Shown here piece by piece: positions 35,636 to 44,256 of a stretch of 64,000 bases of DNA (position 1 is the stretch's first letter; each line of letters opens with the position of its first letter). The position numbers and the translations under genes were made by a program. Origin of the DNA: Butyrivibrio sp. M55 (GTDB lineage Bacteria > Bacillota > Clostridia > Lachnospirales > Lachnospiraceae); contig NZ_FPCD01000014.1 of NCBI RefSeq assembly GCF_900116865.1, positions 1 through 64,000 of the forward strand. Reading direction: 5' to 3'. The notes beneath the pieces are model-generated. The model made no database searches, was not told where the DNA came from, and saw only the letters and a list, made by a program, of their open reading frames with translations.

Positions 35636-36934
35636 TTATTTGTTTTCCTCAATTTGATAAGCTTTTATTTTTCCCTTTTCCACATAAAAGAATCCCGGTA
35701 TATCATATTCACGAGGTGGCACCTTAAAGCTAAGCGCATCATCAATCCAACACATCTGAACATGTGGTTCCTGATACCCACTTGCTATAGCCGGAGAAAT
35801 TGTATACTCACCTTGATTTAACTCCGGAACTACTATAGAAAGATCATATCTAACAATCCCTTTTCCTTGAGGAAGTCTAACATTTAATGTTTCTGAATTT
35901 ATGGAAAAAATAATATTACCTAATCTATCAAATACTTCCAGTCCAAGTATTGGTCTCTCTATAGGCTTCTTATACTCTATAACAAATACACACCTGATTT
36001 TTTGATTGGGCTCAATAATATCTACAACATTATCATCTTCATCTAATATTGCAGCCTTTATTATCATAGCGTTTCCATTGCCTTTATATCCGGAACTAGC
36101 AATTACATTTGGAATATTGCCTATCTGCACTTCACCAGAAGTTATTCCTATACTCTCTTTATCATCATCAAAACAAACGATTTCTTCTTTTTCATCCATC
36201 GCTAAATTAATAAGATATTCCTGATATTTCTGAAGTCCCTCAACCGTATCTCCGTCAAACATCTTTTCGCCGTGATTAAGCCATATTACTCTTTTACAGA
36301 AACGTGTAACGGCCGCAGTATCATGTGTAACAAGAATAACGGTCTTATCTTTCATAAGCTGATCCATAGCTCTATAGCACTTCTGTTGGAATCTTATATC
36401 TCCGACAGAGAGAGCTTCATCAACAATCAGAATATCCGGATTAGAAAAAATCTGTGTTGCAAACGCAAGTCGCACAAACATACCGCTAGAATAGCTCTTA
36501 ACCGGCTGATTGATAAAGTCACCAATGTCCGCAAAATCTACTATCTTTTTAATATTCTCTTCTACTTGGCTCTGAGAAATCCCCATCAAAGTAGCATTAA
36601 GCTTGATATTCTCCATTCCTGTGTAATCGGGATTGAATCCTGCCCCCAACTCCAGCAATGCAGCTACCGTTCCCTTTGTTTCAAGCGTTCCGGAAGTCTG
36701 ATTGAGAACATCCGTAAGAATCTTAAGAAGTGTAGATTTTCCGGCTCCGTTAGAACCGATTATTCCTATTTTTTCTCCCCTCTTTATCTCAAATGATACA
36801 TTATTAAGTGCATAGAACTTCTTATGATAGCACTTTCTCAAGGGGTGAAATGCTTCCTTAAGTCTATCCATTTCAGAATTATACAGTTTGTATTCCTTTG
36901 TAATATTCTCTGCTCTTACAACAATATCTTCCAT
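35636..36934 (-). CDS. wzt: polysaccharide ABC exporter ATPase with C-terminal glycan-recognition domain
   Basis: 432 residues. The ATPase domain (1-250) has Walker A GSNGAGKST near residue 60, the family's SYSSGMFVRLAFA signature and Walker B ILIVDEALSVGD. The last 150 residues or so form a beta-sandwich typical of Wzt proteins, which in E. coli O8/O9a binds the modified non-reducing end of the finished chain. The neighbour downstream carries methyltransferase domains, consistent with a methyl-capped chain being recognised. Wzm lies directly upstream. Confidence 0.93.
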   Translation of the reverse strand: MEDIVVRAENITKEYKLYNSEMDRLKEAFHPLRKCYHKKFYALNNVSFEIKRGEKIGIIGSNGAGKSTLLKILTDVLNQTSGTLETKGTVAALLELGAGFNPDYTGMENIKLNATLMGISQSQVEENIKKIVDFADIGDFINQPVKSYSSGMFVRLAFATQIFSNPDILIVDEALSVGDIRFQQKCYRAMDQLMKDKTVILVTHDTAAVTRFCKRVIWLNHGEKMFDGDTVEGLQKYQEYLINLAMDEKEEIVCFDDDKESIGITSGEVQIGNIPNVIASSGYKGNGNAMIIKAAILDEDDNVVDIIEPNQKIRCVFVIEYKKPIERPILGLEVFDRLGNIIFSINSETLNVRLPQGKGIVRYDLSIVVPELNQGEYTISPAIASGYQEPHVQMCWIDDALSFKVPPREYDIPGFFYVEKGKIKAYQIEENK

Positions 36935-36952
36935 CTGTATTGCTCCATATAA

Positions 36953-37732
36953 TTATAATAAATCCGAAAAATGCGCTCTTAAATTCTTGTATACCCTTGT
37001 TCCCATGGCAAGCATAACAAATGAAAAGAGCCAAAAATACGCCGTTTCTTTTATCGAGCGGTTCCAAAATCCCGCTCCCTCAATAAGGGCCGCTCTGTTT
37101 CCTTCCATAACATAGTACAGCGGATTAAACCTGAGTACCTTCATTACTTTTTCATTCATCGTAGTAGGGCTCCAGAATACAGGGGTCATCCAGAAACCAA
37201 GTTGCAAAAGGATGTTTACAAGCTGTGCCGCGTCCTTAAAGAAAACCGATACAGCTCCGACAAAGTATGCAAGTCCGATAAGTAATGCAAAAACACATAC
37301 CGAATAATATAAAACACTTACCCATGCCACAGTCGGGATATATCCATATAAGATATACAGAAAGAACACGAATAAAAGCAGGAACAAATGAATACAAAAT
37401 GATGAAAGCAGTTTAATAATAGGAAGAAGCCATATCTTAAACTTCATCTTCTTAACCAAATATGAGTATTCATAAAAAACATTGGTGGTCGACAGTAAGC
37501 CATCATTAAAGAAGGTCCACGGTATATAAGCCGCAACAAACCACAATATAAATGGTACATCATCAACCGGAGGATTTCTCATTCCCGTGAAGACAAACCA
37601 GAACACCACTACTGTAACCAGCGGCTGAACGAATGCCCACACAAGACCAAGCGCAGATCCCGAATATCTTGATTTCAAATCATTTTTGACAAGGCTAAGG
37701 AGTAGCCTTATATCTTCCATTGAAAACTTCAT
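36953..37732 (-). CDS. wzm: polysaccharide ABC exporter permease
   Basis: An ABC-2 type permease with six membrane segments, moving the finished lipid-linked polysaccharide across the membrane with Wzt. Characteristic motifs are the LKSRYSGSALGLVWAFVQPL amphipathic start and VNILLQLGFWMTPVFW with LRFNPLYYVMEGNR. The frame is open to 37783; the ATG at 37732 begins at the conserved domain and follows GGAG by 15 bases, while the ATG at 37783 has no ribosome site, so the true start is uncertain by 17 residues. Confidence 0.92.
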   Translation of the reverse strand: MKFSMEDIRLLLSLVKNDLKSRYSGSALGLVWAFVQPLVTVVVFWFVFTGMRNPPVDDVPFILWFVAAYIPWTFFNDGLLSTTNVFYEYSYLVKKMKFKIWLLPIIKLLSSFCIHLFLLLFVFFLYILYGYIPTVAWVSVLYYSVCVFALLIGLAYFVGAVSVFFKDAAQLVNILLQLGFWMTPVFWSPTTMNEKVMKVLRFNPLYYVMEGNRAALIEGAGFWNRSIKETAYFWLFSFVMLAMGTRVYKNLRAHFSDLL

Positions 37733-37804
37733 CTTACTGTATAAACACTCCTTTTTGATTTTAAATAAATACATAGCGCACATCTTTTATTACAAAATTA
37801 CAAG

Positions 37805-39013
37805 TTATCTTGCCAATTCAATCAGCCACTTCGCAAATTCTTCACCGGTTTTTTGGTAATTGAATTTTTCATCCATAAGTTTGCAAGCATTATCGGCAAT
37901 ATCTCCGGCCAACCGCTCATCCTCAAAAAGTCTCTTTATAGCGCTTGCATACTCTTCTTTATCCTTGCAATGCAGGTAATGTTTGCCATCTTCTGCCGGA
38001 ATTCCTTCTATTCCAACATCATTGGTACATACCGGTATTCCTGCTGCCATACAGGTCAGTACTTTAATCTTGATTCCCGCTCCGAGGACAAGTGGTGCAA
38101 CCAAGCACAAGCTTGATGACAGATAAGGTTCTATGTCTTTAACAAATCCGGTCACATGAATTGTATCAGTGGCCTTACTCTTGAGTTCCTCAGACGGATT
38201 GCCTCCAAGTATAACAAGTTCAATCCCTAGATTCCTTACAAGAGGATACACCTCATCAATAAGCCATTTCGCGGGTTCACTGTTTTCAGGACGTGACATA
38301 TCTCCAAAGAAGAGAATGTTCTTTTTGGGATTTGAAGTTCTCTGAACTTCTATCCTGTCATAATATGATGCCCACATTTTTATATTCGGACGAATATTCA
38401 GCTTTCTAAGTATTGCCCTGTCTTTTTCATTATTGAGAATCACAAGATCACACGCGTTTAGTGCCCCACATTCGGTTTTAGTAATGTTATTATATCGCAT
38501 TTTTGTGACAGCCTTGTGTATCCTACCCTTTGCATTTTCATATTTACGAAGGAACGCCTGAATACTGACATCTTCTTCTATTCCAACAACCTTTGAATTG
38601 CTGTATACCTTTTTTATATCATTTACAAAAACTATTACCTGGGTCCACTCAAGTATGATGATATCAGGTACATAACCACCTTTTTTTAGCTTCTTTAATT
38701 GTCTTAAAATGCATAATTTCAGGTAACTTGTGGTAATATTGCCATTTTTGTCAAGCGGACATTTTAACGAATACAGATCATAACAGTTTCTGGCTATCTT
38801 TTTAATTCCATGGTCGTGATAAAAGCCTATGTAGCATTGAATCTTTTTGTCCAGAGTAAAATGCTTATATTCCGCGGGCTTGGAAAAGCCTATGAATCTC
38901 ACATCAAAAGCGCTTTTATCGCACAGCGAATTAATATAGTAATTAAGCACCTTCCCTCCTGCATGATCAACCTTATCATACGGCAGGAAAGGAGCAATCC
39001 ATAACACCTTCAT
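37805..39013 (-). CDS. GT4-family glycosyltransferase
   Basis: 402 residues with a GT-B fold. The N-terminal domain begins VLWIAPFLPYDKVDHAGG, and the C-terminal domain has FFGDMSRPENSEP, the GFVKDIEPYLSSS segment and the nucleotide-sugar motif PLVLGAGIKIKVLTCMAAG. It matches GT4 enzymes of polysaccharide clusters; donor and acceptor cannot be named. It lies immediately upstream of wzm. Confidence 0.87.
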   Translation of the reverse strand: MKVLWIAPFLPYDKVDHAGGKVLNYYINSLCDKSAFDVRFIGFSKPAEYKHFTLDKKIQCYIGFYHDHGIKKIARNCYDLYSLKCPLDKNGNITTSYLKLCILRQLKKLKKGGYVPDIIILEWTQVIVFVNDIKKVYSNSKVVGIEEDVSIQAFLRKYENAKGRIHKAVTKMRYNNITKTECGALNACDLVILNNEKDRAILRKLNIRPNIKMWASYYDRIEVQRTSNPKKNILFFGDMSRPENSEPAKWLIDEVYPLVRNLGIELVILGGNPSEELKSKATDTIHVTGFVKDIEPYLSSSLCLVAPLVLGAGIKIKVLTCMAAGIPVCTNDVGIEGIPAEDGKHYLHCKDKEEYASAIKRLFEDERLAGDIADNACKLMDEKFNYQKTGEEFAKWLIELAR

Positions 39014-39024
39014 AAACTACTTCC

Positions 39025-39891
39025 TTATCCTGTTATTTTCTTATAAACCAAATAATTAAATATACCGATTTTATAAAAGACATACAACAGCATAATCTGC
39101 ATAGTATTTGCATGCAGACATTCTTTACAATACCATAATCTGCTCTGAAATGCTAATTTAAAGCGTTTTTTAACAGAATCTATGCTTTTATTTATGCTTA
39201 CAGAATGCATATGATCATACGAGCAGCTATTTATCAAATAATTGGTAAATCCTTCGTTCTTGAGCTTATATGCCAGAATATTTTCTTCATAATAAAGAAA
39301 TGTATGTTCATCAAAGCCGCCTAATTGAATAAAATTATCAGTTTTAAAGGCAAACATTGATCCGGGCAGAACATCCACCTTGCAAATTTCCTCTTTAAGT
39401 TCTTCGCATTTATATTCCAGCGGATCTCCAAAGATTTTTTTTATTATATATGAATCCTGAATTAGGCAATCCCTAAAACGAGGAAGTTTCCACGCTATCG
39501 GAAGTTCTATGGATGAAAGGCAGTTCATTCTGCATCCCACAACACCGGCATCAGGTAATATATTCAAACATTCAAGTAACGAATCAACTACTGTCTCGTC
39601 AAAAAACACATCCGGATTGGATATTATAATAAACTCAGGGGCATAATTCTCAGAAAGATACTTTACTCCAAAATTATTTCCCGAAGCATAACCTCTGTTT
39701 TCTTCAGTCTGTACGACTTCTACATTATCTCTTTCTAACTCTTTCAACTTAGAATAAGAATTATCTGAAGAGCAATTGTCTACTACTACAATTTTATCTA
39801 TCTTCTTATAATCTTTTATATTATTCAAAAATGTGATAGTTGATTCCGCATCATTATAATTTAATACAACCAGCCCCAATTTCATAAGCAC
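39025..39891 (-). CDS. GT2-family glycosyltransferase, rhamnosyltransferase-like
   Basis: 288 residues with a GT-A fold: VVLNYNDAESTITFL at the start, VVDNCSSDNS, ISNPDVFFDE as the DXD region and GGFDEHTFLYYEE near residue 195. The pattern is that of WbbL-type rhamnosyltransferases that extend surface polysaccharides. No dTDP-rhamnose genes are in the window, so the donor is uncertain. Confidence 0.85.
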   Translation of the reverse strand: MLMKLGLVVLNYNDAESTITFLNNIKDYKKIDKIVVVDNCSSDNSYSKLKELERDNVEVVQTEENRGYASGNNFGVKYLSENYAPEFIIISNPDVFFDETVVDSLLECLNILPDAGVVGCRMNCLSSIELPIAWKLPRFRDCLIQDSYIIKKIFGDPLEYKCEELKEEICKVDVLPGSMFAFKTDNFIQLGGFDEHTFLYYEENILAYKLKNEGFTNYLINSCSYDHMHSVSINKSIDSVKKRFKLAFQSRLWYCKECLHANTMQIMLLYVFYKIGIFNYLVYKKITG

Positions 39892-39909
39892 ATTCCCACT
39901 TACTAAAAG

Positions 39910-39946
39910 TTTTTCCCAAGCAAAGTGAAACCTTACTTGGGAAAAA
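39910..39946. repeat. 11-bp perfect inverted repeat between two glycosyltransferase genes
   Basis: tttttcccaag (39910-39920) and cttgggaaaaa (39936-39946) face each other around 15 bases. On the minus strand the hairpin is followed by AAAAAC and then TTTT, so it is not a classical terminator. It may pause polymerase or protect an mRNA end inside the operon. Confidence 0.6.
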
Positions 39947-39961
39947 CAAATCTTATAAATT

Positions 39962-41038
39962 TTATACCTTCAAATATACTTCTCTAAGCTTGTCTGCACT
40001 CTTCTTCCACGAATATTTTAAAACAATCGCTTCGTCCACACCAAAATGAGTTTCAAATAATTTCTTTATTGCTTCCGCAATTTCATCTTCGTTCATAGGA
40101 TCAAAGTATATAACGTTGTCTCCGAGAACTTCTCTCATTACAGGGATATCCGAAACAGCTACGGGTGTTCCACAGCAAAGCGCCTCAAGAGGCGGAATTC
40201 CAAATCCTTCGAATATCGAAGGATACACACATCCTGCCGCTTCCCCGAGTAGTGCAACAAGTTCATCGTTCTCAACGTAATCTGTGAGAAGGACATTATC
40301 CTTGTAGTTTGAAACGCACTGCTCAATCTCATCGTACATCCAGGCTTTTTTGCCAACCAGTACCAATTTGCAGTCTTTATTATTCTCATCTATATATTTG
40401 CCAAAAGCTCTGACCAGCCTCGGGATGTTTTTCCTTGGCTGAAGATTGCTCACGCAGATAATATATTTACTATCACCGATATTGAACTTATCTCTTACTT
40501 TCGCTCTAAGTTCATCATTTTCCGGAAGTTTGTAGAATTCAGAGCCTACCGCATTGGGTATGACTTCTATCTTGGATTCCGGAACGTTATATGTACTGCT
40601 TATGTCCTGTTTGGAAAAATTAGAAACAGTAACAACCGCATCTGCGCGTCTTGCAGCATGCGGAACAAGCAGTTTATCTTTTATATACTCAGTTTTGGTA
40701 AATACGTTGTTTATATGCTCAAATGAAAGATCGTGTATCGTAACTACCGTCTTGCAAGGGCTAAACAGCGGCAGATAGTACTGCGTATGCAATACATCAA
40801 TCTTATATTCTTTGCAAAGTTTTCTAAGTTCAATGCAGTTTCTATATATGGAATTGTTACTCTTGAAAAAAACAACACGAAATCTGTCCATATACTCGGA
40901 CGCGTCAACGCCGTTTCGAACAAATAAATAATATTCATCCTCAGGATCGGGCATCAGTTCTGCAAGAATGCCTCTATAAAAGCTTTCGTTGCCACCCGAA
41001 CGATCTCCAAGCATATGAGCATCTATTCCAATTCTCAT
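39962..41038 (-). CDS. GT4-family glycosyltransferase, mannosyltransferase-like
   Basis: 358 residues with a GT-B fold. It shows RIGIDAHMLGDRSGGNESFY at the N-terminus, VVTIHDLSFEH, VSNLQPRKNIPRLVRAF and the EX7E motif EGFGIPPLEA. These are features of WbdA/MtfB-type mannosyltransferases. GDP-mannose from ManC in the same operon is a plausible donor, and GDP-heptose is an alternative. The short 38-base gap to the next gene supports co-transcription. Confidence 0.87.
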   Translation of the reverse strand: MRIGIDAHMLGDRSGGNESFYRGILAELMPDPEDEYYLFVRNGVDASEYMDRFRVVFFKSNNSIYRNCIELRKLCKEYKIDVLHTQYYLPLFSPCKTVVTIHDLSFEHINNVFTKTEYIKDKLLVPHAARRADAVVTVSNFSKQDISSTYNVPESKIEVIPNAVGSEFYKLPENDELRAKVRDKFNIGDSKYIICVSNLQPRKNIPRLVRAFGKYIDENNKDCKLVLVGKKAWMYDEIEQCVSNYKDNVLLTDYVENDELVALLGEAAGCVYPSIFEGFGIPPLEALCCGTPVAVSDIPVMREVLGDNVIYFDPMNEDEIAEAIKKLFETHFGVDEAIVLKYSWKKSADKLREVYLKV

Positions 41039-41075
41039 ATTAAACAGCCTCTCTGTTCAATTTATTTATGCTTTA

Positions 41076-42278
41076 TTATGCGAGAAATTCCTTCTCATAT
41101 TTATCTGATATACTTTCCCACGTATATTCATCCGATATACGGTTCTTAGCGAGATTACTAAACTCTGCCCTGCGATCTTGCTGCATCTTGTCATTGGCAT
41201 TGATTACATCGGACAAATTTCTTCCGTCCTTGTCCCAGTATATTGCGGCATCTTCCGCAACTTCATGGTTATAGCTTACATCAAGAACAAAATTTACATC
41301 AGTTGATGCAAGTGCCTCAAGCAGGCTCGGATTGGTTCCTCCAACCTCATGGCCGTGAATATAGGCATATGCATTCTCTCTTATCTTCTTAAGGAGCTGT
41401 TTATCATAAACCGAATCAGCAACAGTCACCCTGCCGCTGTCAAGGAAATGTAATCTGTCATCAAATTCCTGTAAAAGCTTATCATTCTCTGTTGTGATTA
41501 TTATAAGTTTCTTATCTGAAGAGCTCTTAAGGAATTCTTTTATAATAATATCAAAGTTATTCTCTTTTACAAATCGGCCGACTACCAGATAATACTCAAA
41601 TGGCTTGGTCTCCTGCTCTGCAAGCCATTCCGTGAACTTAAAGTCGTCATCTGCATATGTGGACCTTGCCAGATCTGCGCCGTAAGCGATAAATGTCGTA
41701 CTCGGATTATATGCAGAATATTCCTTATTAATATACTTTTCTATCTCTTTGCTGTCACAAATAATCCTGTCAGCATGCTTGATCATAAGTCGCTCTGACA
41801 GTTTCCAGTACATCCTTACGGGAGCGCTCCACTTTCTTCTCTCCCAGTCATGACCGTCGGGATTGATATAGAGCCTTCCGCCAAGCTTTTCTATCTTTTT
41901 CTTGTAGTGCCTAATCACAATTCCAATCCTGCACGCCATTATGAAAAAGATTGGTTTATCAATGGCAGGTCTCTCTTCACAATATCTTATTGCTCTTGCA
42001 AGTGCCTTGATATCATAAACAACCGCCTTGGCAGGTCCTATCTCGGGAACTTTGACGTTATAGCACTTTGCTCCGTTATACTGGTATCTTGAATCTTCTC
42101 TTGCAATGGTAGCAACATGATATCTTATCTTGTCACTTTTCCTACAAAGAGTAAGGTTCTCGACAAATGTCTCAAACCCACCGTATTTTGCAGGTATACC
42201 TTTGCATCCGATGCAAAAAACCTGTCGTTTATCAGTATGATATTGTTCTTTAATTTTTCTTCTTCCCATATGAGTCAT
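41076..42278 (-). CDS. DUF1972 / beta-1,4-rhamnosyltransferase-type glycosyltransferase
   Basis: 400 residues. The DUF1972 N-terminal domain is recognisable by CIGCKGIPAKYGGFETFVENL, and the following INPDGHDWERRKWS is shared with Cps2T/RgpA-like transferases that add the first rhamnose to a lipid-linked GlcNAc. The C-terminal half is a GT4 domain with HGHEVGGTNPSLLEALAS. It is the first gene of the polysaccharide operon, consistent with an early assembly step. The start at 42278 lacks a good ribosome site, so the N-terminus is uncertain by a few residues. Confidence 0.87.
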   Translation of the reverse strand: MTHMGRRKIKEQYHTDKRQVFCIGCKGIPAKYGGFETFVENLTLCRKSDKIRYHVATIAREDSRYQYNGAKCYNVKVPEIGPAKAVVYDIKALARAIRYCEERPAIDKPIFFIMACRIGIVIRHYKKKIEKLGGRLYINPDGHDWERRKWSAPVRMYWKLSERLMIKHADRIICDSKEIEKYINKEYSAYNPSTTFIAYGADLARSTYADDDFKFTEWLAEQETKPFEYYLVVGRFVKENNFDIIIKEFLKSSSDKKLIIITTENDKLLQEFDDRLHFLDSGRVTVADSVYDKQLLKKIRENAYAYIHGHEVGGTNPSLLEALASTDVNFVLDVSYNHEVAEDAAIYWDKDGRNLSDVINANDKMQQDRRAEFSNLAKNRISDEYTWESISDKYEKEFLA

Positions 42279-42313
42279 ACGCTATCGTTATATAATCAAC
42301 AATCTTTTATATG

Positions 42314-42342
42314 ATAGTATATATGTCGCAATATATCAACAA
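42314..42342 (-). promoter_or_regulatory. candidate promoter of the polysaccharide operon
   Basis: TTGTTG (42342-42337) and TACTAT (42319-42314) are 17 bases apart on the minus strand, about 35 bases before the first gene. The -10 hexamer is identical to that of the first giant surface-protein gene. No other clear promoter was seen down to manA, which suggests one transcript of about 29 kb. Confidence 0.45.
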
Positions 42343-42392
42343 ATATATCTTATCAAAATTACAAAACCACAGCATTTTGCGGCATTTTAAAA

Positions 42393-42412
42393 GCTTCGGG
42401 CACGCCCGAAGC
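42393..42412. terminator. bidirectional terminator after sodA
   Basis: gcttcgggc and gcccgaagc form a 9-base-pair stem around two bases, with T-rich flanks on both sides: CTTTTAAAA in the minus direction (used by sodA) and CTTTTTTA in the plus direction. Confidence 0.85.
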
Positions 42413-42438
42413 CTTTTTTATCATCAATAATATCTATT

Positions 42439-43059
42439 TTATGCACCAATAATCTTATTGTATCTCTCCGAAACCTTACCCCAATCAAGAATCTCGAAGA
42501 ATGCCTTAATATAATCGGGTCTCAAATTCTTATACTTAAGGTAATATGCATGCTCCCATACATCAAGCGCAACAATGGGAATAAGTCCCTTGCCCTCGCT
42601 TATAGGGTTGTCCTGGTTAGGTGAAGCAGAAACGGAAAGTTTTCCGTTCTTATCGGTTGAAAGCCATGCCCAGCCTGAGCCGAACTGTCCTGCTGCCGCT
42701 TTTGAAAGCTGCTCTTTAAGCGCATCGAGGCTACCGAAAGTCTTGTCGATTTCCTCTGCAAGTTTTCCTGAAGGAGCTTTTGCGGGGCTTGGCGAGAACA
42801 TCTCGAAATAAAGGTTATGGTTGTAATAACCGCCGCCATGATTTCTGAGGCCTTTTCTCAAAGTTTCATCCGAAACTTTATCAAGTGATGCAAGGAGTTC
42901 CTCCGCACTGAGATTACTCATGCCTGCTTTTTCCGCAAGTTCATTGAAAGTCTTGGTATAAGTAGCGTGGTGCTTGCCGTGATGAGTTTCAACAGTAAGC
43001 TGATCGATGTGAGGTTCAAGAGCATTTGTAGCATAAGGTAATTTAATCTGTTCGTACAT
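42439..43059 (-). CDS. sodA: superoxide dismutase (Mn/Fe family)
   Basis: Converts superoxide to oxygen and peroxide. The 206-residue protein keeps the metal ligands: the first His in TVETHHGKHHATY, the second in YYNHNLYF, and Asp and His in DVWEHAYYLKY. The outer-sphere glutamine lies in SPNQDNP, as in Mn-type enzymes, and the GGG before YYNH also fits the Mn or cambialistic type. The ATG follows AAAGGAG. An own terminator follows. It is an oxygen-defence gene in what looks like a strict anaerobe. Confidence 0.95.
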   Translation of the reverse strand: MYEQIKLPYATNALEPHIDQLTVETHHGKHHATYTKTFNELAEKAGMSNLSAEELLASLDKVSDETLRKGLRNHGGGYYNHNLYFEMFSPSPAKAPSGKLAEEIDKTFGSLDALKEQLSKAAAGQFGSGWAWLSTDKNGKLSVSASPNQDNPISEGKGLIPIVALDVWEHAYYLKYKNLRPDYIKAFFEILDWGKVSERYNKIIGA

Positions 43060-43111
43060 GGTGGTTCTCCTTTCTGCATCTGCACATATTAAGTTAATGT
43101 TCGCAAGTATA

Positions 43112-44122
43112 TCAGTGATCTACAGCTTCGGGAAGTCTTCTTCTGATCTCGTCAACAGACATCCACTCTGTGTTGTTTCCTGAGCTGTAGTAGAAACCGT
43201 CCGCAACTTTCTTTCCTGAAAGGTCGGGTACCTGTCTCTCGTTAAATACAACCTGAGGATATACGATGAAGTGTTTATCGTATTCATAAGTGAAAGGTGC
43301 ATCCTCTGTTGTAACCATTATCTCATCAAGCTTCTCACCGGGTCTGATTCCGACTTCCACAGTCTTGATTCCGGGGCACATAGCCTCAGCAAGATCTTTT
43401 ACATTAAATGAAGGAATCTTACTGATGAATGTCTCGCCGCCCTTAGCCTCTGCAAGTGCCTTGAGAACAAGCTCAACACCCTCGGGAAGGCTGATCCAGA
43501 AACGTGTCATTCTGTAGTCCGTGATAGGAAGCTCCTTTTCTCCCTTTGCGATAAGCTCTTTGAAGAAAGGAATGATAGAACCTCTGCTTCCTGCAACGTT
43601 ACCATATCTTACGATTGAGAAGTTGACATCCTTAGCTCCCGAATATGCATTTGCTGCGATAAAGAGCTTATCTGATACCATCTTGGTCGCACCGTAGAGA
43701 TTTACGGGGTTAACAGCCTTGTCTGTAGAAAGAGCCACAACTCTTTTTACACCTGTATTAAGTGCCGCATTTATAACGCTCTGCGCGCCGGCGATATTTG
43801 TCTTGATAGCTTCATCAGGGTTATACTCACAAGCGGGAACCTGCTTAAGAGCTGCCGCATGGATAACATAATCAACGTTCTCGCATGCTCTCTCGAATCT
43901 GGCTCCATCCCTGATATCACCGATGAAGAATCTCATCTTGTCGGCGTTCTCTTTGTACACACGCTCGTTCGCCATTGTGAACTGCTTGTACTCATCACGT
44001 GAGTAGATGATAATCTTCTTGGGATTGTAATTTTCAAGAAGGTACTGTGTGAAGCAGTGTCCAAAAGAACCTGTTCCTCCGGTAACCAATATCGTCTTAT
44101 TATCTAATATAGAACTTTTCAT
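43112..44122 (-). CDS. pseB: UDP-N-acetylglucosamine 4,6-dehydratase (inverting)
   Basis: 336 residues of an extended short-chain dehydrogenase: LVTGGTGSFGHCF binds NADP, LSTDKAVNPVNLYGATK carries the Thr-Asp-Lys and Tyr-X3-Lys catalytic set, as in PseB/FlaA1. It makes the 4-keto-6-deoxy-L-altro sugar, first step to pseudaminic acid and related bacillosamine-like sugars. I use the third codon's ATG (44122), six bases after GGAG. It follows pseC in transcription order after a 134-base gap holding an imperfect hairpin. Confidence 0.92.
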   Translation of the reverse strand: MKSSILDNKTILVTGGTGSFGHCFTQYLLENYNPKKIIIYSRDEYKQFTMANERVYKENADKMRFFIGDIRDGARFERACENVDYVIHAAALKQVPACEYNPDEAIKTNIAGAQSVINAALNTGVKRVVALSTDKAVNPVNLYGATKMVSDKLFIAANAYSGAKDVNFSIVRYGNVAGSRGSIIPFFKELIAKGEKELPITDYRMTRFWISLPEGVELVLKALAEAKGGETFISKIPSFNVKDLAEAMCPGIKTVEVGIRPGEKLDEIMVTTEDAPFTYEYDKHFIVYPQVVFNERQVPDLSGKKVADGFYYSSGNNTEWMSVDEIRRRLPEAVDH

Positions 44123-44213
44123 AAACATCTCCGTTTATCACTGTTTTTTATAATTATAGATATCAAAATTTCTTTTAACATCTACCTCATTTTAATTCAT
44201 TATATAAAAGCTT

Positions 44214-44246
44214 GTCCACATTTTTACGTTACTTTCTTATGCGGAC
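44214..44246 (-). repeat. imperfect hairpin between pseC and pseB
   Basis: On the minus strand GTCCGCAT pairs with ATGTGGAC (one G-U) around 17 bases, followed by AAGCTTTTATA. It may be a weak terminator or processing site between pseC and pseB. Confidence 0.4.
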
Positions 44247-44256
44247 ATTTTCGTTA

